From contig CM054159.1 in NCBI GenBank assembly GCA_028751875.1, forward strand, positions 15,296,632-15,360,631: DNA of 64,000 nt, read 5' to 3'. A program made the position numbers and the translations under genes. Under the pieces are notes generated by a model. That model was not told the DNA's origin, did no database searches, and saw only the letters and a list, made by a program, of their open reading frames with translations. The stretch's first letter is position 1. Each line of letters starts with the position of its first letter. The stretch comes from Rapana venosa. Taxonomy: Eukaryota > Mollusca > Gastropoda > Neogastropoda > Muricidae. Below, piece after piece: positions 47,787 to 59,170 of this stretch.

Positions 47787-48246
47787 TCACACTGCAATCT
47801 GTAAATACTTAGAATCCTTCAGCATAAGAAGGTGAGTGTAGTCAAGGGATGTAATTCTTCCTGCTTTACTCCATTGCCATAAATTGGTCTCGATAGAATC
47901 ACACAGGTTACCGCTTCCTGGGTTTGCTTCCGGGGTTTTAACGTAATTAGTATTTCTACAGAGTACTATTGGTGAACACTGTTTTGATGGGTTTTCACAT
48001 TGTTTGAAGAATGATAAAAAAGCACTGTGTAACTGTTTTAGGTTGAGATCATAGATAAACAACCAGATAGTGTGAAGAATGTTGGAAATGATCATAAAAA
48101 TTATAAGGATTGCTTGTGTTCATACAGAGTTGACCCAGCGCATTGCATATGATTGTTGGTGAGGAATATGCTGGGACGTCAAAGGTATGGGGGGATACAA
48201 GTGTTTGCTGAAAAGTTTTTTTTAAAAAGTTCAAAAATCCTACCAA
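47787..48246 (-). pseudogene. Unrecognised, protein-like, two overlapping frames
   Basis: Frame 1 (48,246-48,049, 65 codons) and frame 2 (48,095-47,787, 102 codons) overlap by about 45 bp and read as one protein interrupted by a frameshift. Composition is protein-like, not low complexity, with 'VSPHTFDVPAYSSPTI' in the first and 'NPSKQCSPIVLCRNTNYV' in the second. I do not recognise the family. Its place between capsid-like and polymerase genes makes another gene of the same element plausible. No catalytic motif is visible. Confidence 0.35.
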
Positions 48247-48249
48247 ATT

Positions 48250-48870
48250 GTTCGTATTGTCCAGAGTTTTTAGTCAGGTGGCTAGTCTTTCACTTAAAAG
48301 TGCGTTTTTAGTTTGAGGATGCCTTAGTTCATGCAGTGTGAATGAAGAGGAGCTATATGAATTGAGGAGTAAAACAACTGCCAACATATGACCGTGCGTG
48401 TTTGTAACTGAAGGGGCCTAAAGAAGGGAGATTACCCTATTCTTGGTTTTGTTTTGTTTGTTTGTTTTTTATACTGATGCTTCTTTTATAATTCCAGGGT
48501 TAAAAATTAATAATATAATCCTCATATAACACACTCCAAAACTGATAAACACACTGAAACTGTCAATATACCAAACTAATGGTGTTTGGATGGTTTGTGT
48601 GTCAGCAACTGCACACACCAATGCCCGAAGTTCACAGTGGATACGCAAAAGGTTTTAAGTGGTTTAAATTAGAACTGTATTAGGATTAGACAACAAGCTC
48701 TTTCGCCAAGTAGTAGCATCCACCTTTATAATTGGTGGGGTTAAGTATGATCGCTTCAGGTGGGTTGGGCACTTTTACTCAAAGGATCAATGTCTCTGTA
48801 CAAGCAACATTATTGCTTATTAAATGTAATAGTCTTTGGGTTATAGTGATATATCCAGCCCGTATTTTGC
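48250..48870. other. Unassigned DNA, no gene recognised
   Basis: Normal base composition with short frames only. It may hold further broken element sequence, but nothing was identified. Confidence 0.4.
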
Positions 48871-49548
48871 ATCTTTATTATACTTTATACTTTATTAATC
48901 AATAATTATAAACAATTAATCAAACACTAACCAACCCACCAAAATTAAATGAACATGTTTTAAAAAATCCATACTATATAAACGACTATGTTTCACCCTT
49001 AAAAACCTAAATTTTTCACGGTTCTTCAAAAATAAACCATTACAAACCCATCCCCTCATCCACCCACTTTCCCAACCCCCACACATCACCTCAACCCAAT
49101 CGCTTGTAAAACCTAACTTAATCACTCATTTATATATATTCTTAAATCATCACAATTAAAATCTCTCATTTCCTTCTATTACACCCATCACACACCAACC
49201 ACTTACACCACATATACCCCAATCCGACCTCAACCCATTATCTAATATCCCAACTTTTTATGTGAACTTCTTGTTAAATCAACTTACCCATACATTAATA
49301 AAATTAAATGTAAAAACAAACCTAAAGTTCATAATCCCATTCTTTAGTTTTAATTCATTATTAATTTTAAACTCTTTTTTACATGTACCAACCCAATTTC
49401 CCTGTGAATTGAAAAAATACCCCATTAACATTTGCGTTCTATTAAACCTCTATTCTTTTAGTACACCTGTCTCATTAAAACACCAAACCAAAAACCAATT
49501 TTTTGCTGAATGCTTCTTCCCTATAATCCCCATTCAGATCTAAAAAGA
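48871..49548. other. G-poor tract
   Basis: About 680 bp with very few G on this strand, A/T/C-rich. The 93-codon frame at 49,262-49,543 has no recognisable domain and probably reflects composition. See the complete G-free tract at 50,152-51,673. Confidence 0.85.
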
Positions 49549-49970
49549 ATCCAATCAACTAGCAGGTGCATAGTACTGTGAAAAGCTGCACAATAGCTTT
49601 TACAACTTCCATTCAGAGAGCTAGACTAGAAGGCTTCCATGACAAAAAACTCTGTATAACCATCAACGAATACCTACAAAGACCAGTTGACAGATAAAAA
49701 AATAATATACATTAGAACTAAAATAATATAAATACTAATGTAACATACATAAACCATGGTCACACGGTCCTGTAATAATGCACCTTGAAACATGCTCTAA
49801 ACTATTGAGATTCTTAACGATATTGGTGATGTACATGAGTTTGAGAAGGATGGGGAGATTGGTGAAAGTTTACACTTTGAGTATACAATGATGGGATCTA
49901 CAATGTGTACTGCTATAGAAGAAGCTAAGAAACCTCCTCGGTTTTCCTTAAAAACTTGAACCCAGTAGTT
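49549..49970 (+). other. Normal-texture DNA with a short acidic open stretch
   Basis: A frame open from about 49,806 to 49,958 ('NDIGDVHEFEKDGEIGES…') looks protein-like and may be a remnant of another element gene. It is too short to identify. The rest is unassigned. Confidence 0.3.
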
Positions 49971-49971
49971 T

Positions 49972-50151
49972 GGTAGTTTCGCGCACGCCCCCGGTTACCC
50001 CGTCGTCGACCGTTCAGTGTAGTTAGGGTGTAATCGGCCGGCGTCGGGTTACCGGCGGCGGGGGTAATATCAGATGTTGGTAGTGCGGTAATCAGGTTAA
50101 AAAACAGTTTGGGCGTGTAACGTTGGGCGTCGTTTGGTGCCGGTAATGTCG
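49972..50151. other. CpG- and G-rich patch
   Basis: About 180 bp dense in CG, CGG and GGTTA-like words ('gtcgtcgaccgttcag', 'cggccggcgtcgggttac'), unlike the rest of the window. It stops abruptly at the first base of the G-free tract. Confidence 0.8.
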
Positions 50152-51673
50152 TCTTATTATTCCCTAACCCCTTACCTATTTATCCTTTTCTATCCTACCA
50201 CCTATTTTTCAATTTCTTTTTTTAATAATAACCATATACTAAAAAAAAAAAAACAAATACCATAATCTATCCTCAACTCATCAACAATCAAAAAAACCAA
50301 CCCCCCTACCCCAAAACCCTACCACCCCCATTCCCCACCCCCCCCCCCACCTCCATCTCTCCACCTAAATTTAAACAATACACCCACACAACATCATCTC
50401 CAAACTAAACCTCACCCATATTCCCTAACCCCCCACTCCAATCACCACCCACCTCCACTCCTCCTCCCATCCCTACTTCCTCTCCCCCACTCAACCATCC
50501 CACCTACCTACACAATAACACTTCCCCTCACCCTAACCAACCCCCACCCAAAACCTACCAAACAAACACATACAACACAACCCCCCCAAAAACCTCACAC
50601 TCCCCCAACCCAAACCACAAACTAACCACCCCCTCAAAAAATACACCTCCCACCCCACCCCTACCAACTCATCCCCCCCCCCAACCCCCACATCCCCCCC
50701 CACCCAAACAACCCCCCACCACCACCACCAATCAACAACACACCACCCAAAACTAACATCCCCACCCATCCACAAACCAACCCCATCACACACAACCCAC
50801 CCCCACCCACAATCAAAACCACCCCCACACCCCCCACCCCCCCCCCAACCCCCCCTCCATCTACAAACCCACCACCACCCCAAAACCTTCCACCATACCC
50901 AATCAATCAAAATTAACATTCCAATAAACATCAAAAACACTCCAATTTCCACATAAACCCACCTCCTTCTAAAACAAATACCATACCCCCAAATCCTCTC
51001 CTCTCCTCCCTCCTTAATATTACCATAAAATAACCCACTCCCCCTCCCCCCATATCAATAATATCAATCCAACCTCCCTCCCTCACCTACCCAACTTCAC
51101 AACAATCCCCACAACCCCCTCAACCCCCCCCACACCTCCTCTTCTAACCTCTACATCCTTCATCACCTCATCACCCTTACCCCCCCTAACCTCACTCCCC
51201 CCCTCCCCCCCCTCACCTATATTCCCCAATCACCCAACCCCCTTCCACAAACCCCCTTTTACAATAAATTCAATTACAAACACATATCTCCCACACAACC
51301 TTCTCACCTCCAACCATATTAATACTCAACCCCCCAACACCCCACTCCCCCCCCCCCCCTCCCCCCTCCTCCAACCCACCAACCACCAAAAAAAACCAAC
51401 CACACATCTAACTCTCAAAACTAATCAATATATCACATACATTCCCCATACTATAAACCTCCCCCATACTTAATCTTTAAACCCCCCACTCCCCCACAAT
51501 ACCCCATACACCCTCATCACAATCCCAAAACCCCCCTACCACTCAAACAAACCTCCCCCCCCTACACCTTACCTATTAATCATCCAAAACAAAACAACCC
51601 ATCCTCCCCCCCCCTACTACTAATATTCCAAACATTACAATAAACAACCACCCCCCCCTCAATCCCACCATTT
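50152..51673. other. Completely G-free C-rich tract, 1,522 bp
   Basis: Not one G occurs on the given strand between 50,151 and 51,674. The tract is C-rich, with A and T and no simple period. Frames on the minus strand are Gly/Val/Trp-rich artefacts. Normal composition resumes sharply at 51,674. Confidence 0.97.
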
Positions 51674-51680
51674 GTACTAT

Positions 51681-51938
51681 CTAACACAGCATGTGCAGAT
51701 GGAGCTTATGCCGGCAACTACGAATATTCATGCGTAAACAGCACGAATGATGGGCATCAGGATGGACCTTTTTGTAAGGTATCTTTCGCATAGAACTAAA
51801 GCAAAACAAAGTTTCATCCATTGTTGGTAATGGAGTACATTCCCCTACAATATAAATAGTAAACAAAACGGGCTGTGCTAAACATACCAGAAAACAAAGA
51901 TGATAACCGTGCTTTATGTTGGTGTGTGTGCTAGGCAA
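51681..51938 (-). CDS. Small Cys/His-rich open frame, unrecognised
   Basis: 85 codons on the minus strand. Near the start is a hydrophobic stretch ('YHLCFLVCLAQPVLFTIYIV') that could be a signal peptide or membrane anchor. It is followed by about 50 residues with seven Cys and several His, ending 'HLHMLC'. No family is recognised. The frame ends only 7 bp from the G-free tract, so the true C-terminus may be lost in it. It could equally be an antisense shadow of the polymerase gene. Confidence 0.25.
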   Translation of the reverse strand: MPSTHTNIKHGYHLCFLVCLAQPVLFTIYIVGECTPLPTMDETLFCFSSMRKIPYKKVHPDAHHSCCLRMNIRSCRHKLHLHMLC

Positions 51939-51999
51939 GGTTGTTACATATAAACAAAGAATGCAGAGCAGAGAGAGAGTGGAAAACTATCAATGAACA

Positions 52000-52925
52000 A
52001 TTTTTGTAACAAGCTCGACCCTTACTTCTATGGTATTACCTTCCTGATGAAGTGAAAAAAAATTTTGATGCCATTTGAGGGAACTAAACCCCCAATTCGT
52101 GTTATTTGTGTTCACTTGGGATGATTACAGTAACCATGGTTTTTTAAGACCATTCATTGGAGGTTATCAAGATGGTCGCCTACAGTTGGGTAGTTCCTGA
52201 TAAGATTCATGTTGACCTTTTGTTTAAATCAAACAATGACAATGGCTAACTTTTTTACTAATCAGAACAATGAGTAGACTTATTGCCCATTTAAACAAAA
52301 AAAATAAGCATCAAAAGCGTGGTTCTGTTTAGACGTTTGCTTAGTTCGTTTACCATCACTACAAGCTGCTGACAAACACAGGAAAACTGTAAGAAGTGAG
52401 GCTATGAAGCAATATACAGTACTTGTCTCAACCCTAGACCGGGGGAAACAAGGTTGTACTTCAAGAATATAAAAAAGTTAACAAAGATTCACTATGTTGG
52501 TGTATGCTTGGGAACTTTTGAGGTCTATTAATTGTGCCATACAAGGACCAGTAGAAGAAGAATGAAATACCTTTAAAAACAGTACCTGCTTTAGTAATAC
52601 ATGTCTGGTTCCTTTGCTTTTGTTGTTGTTAGATCAGATTGGGTGGAAACACAGAGACAGTAGTTTTGTTCTATAGTGGACACAGACGCGGCAAGCTTGT
52701 TTCTTGAACACATGAAAAAGGCCAATCATAACCATACTTCACAAGCTTCTTAAAACCTAAAAGAGATAATTATGTTGATGAAGACCAAGGAGCAGTATGC
52801 CTCTGCCACACATTGTGCGATTTGTGGTAATACGCTGGGCAAGTCGAGCTAACAGTATGAGATCATGACAACATCAGTCGGTTGTTTTCGTGGAGAGCAG
52901 CTCATATTAGTGTAATCTTACAAAC
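52000..52925 (+). pseudogene. Type-B DNA polymerase, N-terminal part (Maverick/Polinton-like), broken
   Basis: The most recognisable part is at 52,795-52,915. Across two frames there is a CxxC-type start ('CAICG'), then 'DHDNIS', then 'FRG' and 'AAH'. This matches the order of a conserved Cys/His motif upstream of the polymerase core in the type-B polymerases of these elements. Farther upstream the frames are too short to assign, so the left boundary is a guess. The match ends at about 52,925, where LINE 5'-region sequence begins. Remaining polymerase motifs are at 57,010-58,625, so the gene appears split by the LINE. As assembled it cannot encode an enzyme. Confidence 0.45.
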
Positions 52926-55900
52926 TAATGTAGATCCCAAAACATGGAAGCTGCCAGGTCTTCTTCCACAATCTAAGGACGGTTACAGACTCACACTAAT
53001 TATGCAGGCAGCTCTCGGTCAGGTCAGAGACTCCCTTCTGCTATGGTAACATGTAAAACCGTACCTCCTGCCACATCGTGGGGAGGTGTTAAACCAACTA
53101 AAAAATCCGACCTGGAGAGGGATGGGCGGCTCCGCCAGCAGTTTGATTTGCCCTCGATTCACAATGATAAAGTCAGCATGAATCTCCATACCGGATCGGT
53201 CGCGTCGCCCGGGTTTCCAGGACCGGCCGCGCTTCTTGTTGCTCATTGGAAGATTGTCGAAAAGTTTGCTGATGATGTATAACGCAGCAAATTTCGTGCC
53301 GAAACAAACACCATCATTGGACATGGAATTGTACGGGACACTAAGAGCTGCAGGCAAAGTGGGAAGAACTGTCACAATGAGTGTCATTCCTGGTTATCAT
53401 TGGCACTTCCTTGGGCTCACTCTGCGAAAGTTCAGGTGGATAATACATGGGAGAGATAAAAAAGACCAGAAGACCACAAAATTATACTACACCAGTGGAA
53501 AACAAGGATAAACATGAACTCGGCAGTTGGGTTTCTATTCACATGGTCACCGTGAACACACCAGTATGTGCTGTCAGCCTGTGTCACAGCTAGAATTATT
53601 TCCCTTCAGCCTGAGAGCAACACCCTTTAACATAACTTTAGTTCAGGCATAAGACCCTACTATCAGACAAACTCTCACTGCCCTCCACTACCCACACACC
53701 CACCCCCTCCATTTTGCAACAGATGAAGCGTAGAAAGAATTTTAATGACAGCTACAAGAGGTTCTGAATCAAACACCCCAAGAAAGACATCCTCGTTGTG
53801 CAAGGCGACTGGAAGCAAGGTGAGGAGAAGATGCATGGGAAAGGACTGGAAGGGTTTTGTGGGCCCAATTTGTAATAAACAATCAAATGAAGAGGCTTGA
53901 GACTCTGGAGTTTAAGTAACAACCACTCAGTTAGTGATACACTTGGCACAACAAGAATCCAGAAAATGGAATGGCATAGCCAAATGGAGAAACACAACCA
54001 AATAGAATACCATATGGTGAAAAGGCGGTTTCAGTCTAGGTTTAAACATCGCACCAGAACGAAGTTTTCCAGGAGCAGTCTTAGGGAGTGATCATGATAT
54101 GTGATGATGACTTTCCGAGCTGTCTATAAAGAAAAATCACAAGCGGAACAAATCAGGATCAATTTGCCCTCGAGAAGCTGACGAAGGACAGAGGTATTAG
54201 AATTTTTAATTTTTAAGCAAGGATAGGTGGGAAGTTTGAGCATCACTGTGATAGACTCAGACTTAGATACAACTGACGAATAGTGTCAATACTGCAGTGA
54301 CCTGAAAACACTTGAAACAGCGCAACGAGAGCTATGTACTTGGCAAACGCCGAACCAGTCAAAAAAACCAATGGGTCACACCCTAACATCTACAAAACTA
54401 TGCACAAGGTAGATATTGAATGAAAAAGAAAAAAATGAAAACCAAAAAGTAACGAACGATGAGAAAATATAACAATATAGGGCAAGTCAACAAAAGAATA
54501 GGAAGTTCATGGACGGAAGCAAAATAGAACAATGGTATCGTGAACAGTGCAAAGAATTTGAAGAGAAATCAAAGGAGAGAAAAACAATATAGCAAGAAAG
54601 TGTAAATAAAGCCTAATCAGCTGGTGATGAAATACCTTGTACTATCCCGAACCACATGATAAAGGATTTTTTTAACAAACCCAAGCCAAACAAATGGGAA
54701 AAGTGTCTCATTACGTGTGACCCGGGATAATCATAACTGATGTAAGACATAATAATCTCTGACATTATAACCTATGACACCCAGGTCGCTCATCATTCAT
54801 AATTGTACCGACATCAAATACACTACCTATCAACCTTACCTCCGATCATAAATAGTCAACATCAGTCAGATATCTCTTAATGAAAAAAAAACATGGGAAC
54901 AAGTCAGCAGTGGGCTTCTGGACAACCCGTCCAGCTGAGCTTGTACAATCTTTTTTTCACTCCCATCCACATCTCCCCACCACCTCCCACATCCCCCCTC
55001 ACATTCCTTCATTTTAACAATTCCCAACCCCTTTCCTCCTACCACTACTACCCACCCCATCCCTTCCACAACACAAAAACCAAATCCATCAAACCCTCAC
55101 ACCTCATCATCATATTTCCCCATCCAAGTTCATTCTGATCAAATATTTGAATAGACTGAATCCAAAAAACATCAGAGTGACCCATTATTGCTGAGGAACA
55201 CGCAGTTATCAGAGCCAGGGCGCACAGCAAACAGAAACAGATATTCAACCTCATAATACAATTGAGTGATCCGCGTACCTTCAACATCACAATACCCTAT
55301 CCCCACGTAATATTTATCATTTTTTAAGAAGGCATTTGACAGGGTTTGTGGCATGCAAGCAGCTTTGTGGGGCAACCAAGAATATGTACCAGCATCAATG
55401 CAAACTGTCAGAGTATCAAACAAGCTCTGTACAAGCGATACCAAGGACCACCTGTGCAGTGTACTACAACAATCAACATTGGAAGAATGGTTTCGAACAA
55501 AACAGTTTGGAGTAATGGAAGGGCATTGTTGTCTACTCTCACACCACTATTTTCAACATCTTCCTTGAGAGATTCTTGGCTGATGCAATGGAACATCATC
55601 GAAGGAATCAGAAGGATCAGTCAGCATCGGTGCAGAACGATCACAAAACCTCCGCTTTGAAGATTATAAATGACCTTTGATGGAATGCAGGATCAGGGAA
55701 AAAGAGCTTTGCCAGCCACAGCCTAACAGAACAACTTGGGTATAAGGCCTCAAATCATACGGCTGGAAGGAAATCAGTGCAGAGGGAAGACCAAAAAATG
55801 TGACTAATAACACCAACGGCATTAGCTTGATATCAAGGTTAATGACCAGAAGCTGAGAAACAGTTCAAAAGTTTCTTCAATACTGGGAGCCATTGTATCG

Positions 55901-55985
55901 ACCAGGGTACAAGCCAGAAGTAGTATGCAGGGACTGCACAGGACAATAACAGCCTTTGTCAAAAAACTAAACACCATCTTATGAT
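52925..55985 (+). pseudogene. RTE-like LINE inserted in the polymerase region, heavily corrupted
   Basis: A 5' region at about 52,925-53,500 ('gctgccaggtcttctt', 'gacctggagagggatgggcg', 'cctggttatcattggcactt') resembles the leader I associate with gastropod endonuclease/RT LINEs. Endonuclease-like pieces follow ('YHMVKRRFQSRF' near 54,010). RT landmarks come next: 'PAELVQ' at 54,931-54,948, 'KKAFDRV' near 55,325-55,345, 'TQDTK'-region frames at 55,346-55,660, and 'ILGAIVST' near 55,880. The part after the catalytic core is not readable because a G-poor block starts at about 55,985. A G-free block also replaces about 180 bp inside the RT (54,944-55,127). Same broad family as 38,031-38,630. Confidence 0.7.
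54944..55127. other. G-free block inside the LINE reverse transcriptase
   Basis: 184 bp with no G, between the RT landmarks 'PAELVQ' (ending 54,948) and a 'LNRL' motif (near 55,150). The spacing across the block is close to what related LINEs have, as far as I remember them, so it looks like an in-place replacement rather than an insertion. Confidence 0.8.
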
Positions 55986-56058
55986 AGATAATAATATCAC
56001 ACTTATCACCATATCATACTAATGCTCTCCCTTGAACACACCCACATAAATACAAAAG

Positions 56059-56769
56059 CATATCTATCAACATTTTCCCATCCATCCTCAAATTCTCTCC
56101 TCTACCTTCCCCCTATTCTATCACATCAATTCTCCCAACAATTCAACCCACCCCCCTCCCCCACCTCCCCCCCCCCCCTTCCCTTAAAAATCATCCCCTC
56201 ACTCCCCCCAATTCCACATCTCCCCAAACCCCCTCACTATCCTCTTATAACAACCCAACCTATTAACATACATTTCATACCCCCCTACACCCCATTCCAA
56301 ACAACTCCAAAATCCTTCCCCATACCCCTCTCTTCCTCCTCATACCTATTCCCTCCCCTTCCTCTCATTTCTTCCCCCCACCTATCAATTTCATTCCACC
56401 CACTCCCACACCTACCCCCATATAACATATTCACTCAACATATATACTTAAATTATCTTTATTTATTCATCATACAAAAGATTTATCCCCCACTTCTACA
56501 TTAATCCTTTCCTCCTAACTCTATCCATCATTAAAAATTTTTAATACATCAATTCACATAAACCTCTACCTACCCATACAAATACACTCAAAAACTCCTT
56601 TTACCAACTTTAATTATTTTTCAACAACAACTTAATTAACAAATAAGTTCTTTATCTTCAACACTTATTATAACAATCAACCAAACCTCCAAAAACAACT
56701 CCACACCTCACTATCTCCAAATTACCTACCACCCAAATCTACACCATTCACACATTTCCCTCAAACTAA
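56059..56769. other. G-poor block, two G in about 710 bp
   Basis: No G from 56,059 to 56,479, one at 56,480, one near 56,647, then none until about 56,770. It lies where the C-terminal third of the LINE and the middle of the polymerase gene would be expected. The 160-codon Pro-rich frame at 56,022-56,504 is a composition artefact. Confidence 0.9.
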
Positions 56770-57009
56770 GTCAGTAATTCTCACTCTCCAACACTCACTC
56801 CCCAGCACATCGCATCCAATTCCATTACACATTCCCCCCACATCCATTCTAATAATGCACTCCTCCCACCACATCCCCTTCCATCATTGGTATATGCAAA
56901 TAATTCCTTCTTTTCGGTCACTTAATTTCTCTTACCTTATCATTAAACTACCATTCAGCAGCATGTTAAGCTTTGCTTATGGTCTTTATTTCTGAACTAC
57001 AGAAAAAAA

Positions 57010-58625
57010 GCCGGAATAAATGAAACATTATGGACTAGACCCATACCCACTATATTATCAGCACCGGGAATATGTCTTGGGATGCTTTCTTGAATTATTA
57101 CTGGGGTTTGCCAGATTTATTTTGTTGTCTGACCTGCCAACCTGCCAAATGCTCCAAATGGATGGAGGATGGTCTTGCGTCGGTTGGCATCAGTATGGCA
57201 TGCACCAATACATGTAAGGCCAACAACAAATTTTTAGAAGGTACTATGATACCTAGCAATGCTTTCTAACTACCTCATGCTCTTGGTCCGCAAACAATCT
57301 GTATGGTGGGCGATTGTGGTCAGTACACTACCCACTTAAGAAGAAACTTTCAGTGTTTAATGGGTTCTTTTTGCTGTTGATGAGACTATCTAAAAAGCGT
57401 TGTCACAAATGGTGCCTGATCAAGCCACTTAGGTTGGATCGTAGAAGTTGATTTTAGTCTTTCACCATAACTTAAACATGATGGGCACATTGACTACCCA
57501 TTGGCTTGCAGAAAGAAAGGCTCACAAAAACATTCTCAAAAAGAAACCACCAAAAAGCTTTTGTACCAAACTTAATTGACAAAGAGCAGTAGTTTGTCAC
57601 GACTGACTGCTACAGTTCTTCCTAAGGCATGGGCGGGTTAATTCTTTCTGATGTTCATCGTATCATTTGTGTTTGACCAAAGAGCACAATTCATGAAACC
57701 ATACATAATGAAGAACACTGGATCTGGGAACTGAAGGCTAATCCGATGCATCTGTAATAGGATTACTTCAAGCTCATGAAACAATAGCTGATTTGGTTTA
57801 ATGTTAAAACAATGGAGAACCCACACAAAAGAAAAAGATGTTTAGAATTAGTCACAAAGAAAAACGAAACAATAAAGCTAACATCAAAAGCCATGCTTTC
57901 TCAAGTATACAGGCAATTCCATGACAGTATGTATGGCTTCATGATGAAAGAAGATGCAAGGTTTTTTAGTTTTTTTTGTTAGTTTTATTATTAGTTTTTT
58001 TAAACTAGACAAACTCTGTATTCATTGGGTTTTGTGTCGCTGGAGCTGTCAAAGCTTTTTGTGGATAGAGTTCATTTATGATTCACTGCAAGCCTCACTC
58101 TCTAAAACATTCTGCTGTAAGGGTTGTACACAGGACACAGACTCTTTTCTATGACATACCAACAGAAGATATAAAAGATGATATTAAATACAAAAGACAC
58201 TTGTAGGAGGGTCGAACGAGGGTGAGATCAGAGTCATGGTTTTTTTGTGACCACCTGTGATTATCCAAAAGACAGTCCAGTGCATTCATCAGTAAACAAA
58301 AAAGTTTTTGGTAAGATGGAAAGGATGATGATGAAACGGCACTATTATCAAATGAATATGTTGGGATGAGGGAAAAGATGTACAGCGTTTGCAGCCAGAA
58401 AGGTGGTTAATAAAATAAAATAATAAAGGCAAAGGCTCGTTTTATGTGGCAAACGGTGGTCAAATCAAGGGCATCAGAAATGATAACTACAAAAGAGGCT
58501 CTCTTTGAAGGGAGTGTTAGAGATATTCATCATGCACCCAAAACCCAAAGCTCTGCTCAAACCTGCCACCAAATTAACACACTGTTGGTTTTAGAAAAAA
58601 TAATATTGCTCATTAAACCAAACTA
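57010..58625 (+). pseudogene. Type-B DNA polymerase, catalytic part (Maverick/Polinton-like), broken
   Basis: This family copies the element's own DNA, probably by protein priming. Landmarks appear in order but in shifting frames: 'MSWDAFLNY' at 57,072; 'ANNLYG' at 57,290-57,307 (motif A); 'DYPLA' near 57,493; 'DYFKLM' at 57,761 and 'KTMEN' at 57,806 (around motif B); 'DTDS' at 58,134-58,145 (motif C, two catalytic Asp); 'YVGMREKMYS' at 58,357-58,386; 'KEALFEGS' near 58,490. The residue before ANNLYG, normally the motif-A Asp, reads as Ser. Many stops and frameshifts are present. It lies downstream of the N-terminal piece at 52.0-52.9 kb, on the same strand. The family identification is from remembered motifs; the order and spacing make it fairly secure. 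Confidence 0.72.
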
Positions 58626-59170
58626 AACAATTCAACCATTCCCTCAACCTTCACTATGCCACATTCTAACCCCCCCTACAAACAAACATAAATAAAAAAC
58701 AACATTTTAATTACTAGTACAAAAAACCAATTTAATATACACACACAATTAAAGATTTACACTTTATCAACTACTTTTTTTAGTTGTACAATTCCTCTTC
58801 CTTTCAATTACATTGCTTACATCTATCGACTTTGGTGATGCAGTTCGAAAATAAAATTGATCATGGCACAAAAATAATAGGTGACTCTAAATAAATTCTA
58901 GGAGTTGTTTTAGTATGATGAGATATGTGACGGGAGTGTTCAACTCATTCAGTATTATCAAAAATGTTCCCCTAAATTGTAAGTAAAGTTTAACAAAAAA
59001 CGTTAGATGAGGACCATAACAGTCACTCTACTTTTGATGAAAATCAGTAGCCCTAGACTTACTAAAGCGGGACAGTATTAGGTAGGGCACTAGCTGCAGT
59101 TCCTCTGACTACTAATACCAAAAGATCCTCCAGCTCTGTGGTTTGCAGGTAATGACAAATAATAAATAGA
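58626..59170. other. Post-polymerase DNA, partly G-poor
   Basis: 58,626-58,790 is G-poor like the other tracts, then normal. No gene is recognised. Confidence 0.5.

Noticed and set aside
50533..50952. 139-residue Gly/Trp/Val-rich minus-strand frame
   Set aside because: A consequence of the G-free tract: the complementary strand has no C, so codons are limited to Gly, Val, Trp, Leu and similar. Not a protein.
50152..51673. Telomeric or subtelomeric C-rich repeat
   Set aside because: No regular ccctaa or other fixed short period is present; the tract is aperiodic.
56022..56504. 160-residue Pro/Ser-rich plus-strand frame
   Set aside because: Arises from the C-rich, G-poor block, where many stop codons (TAG, TGA) cannot occur.
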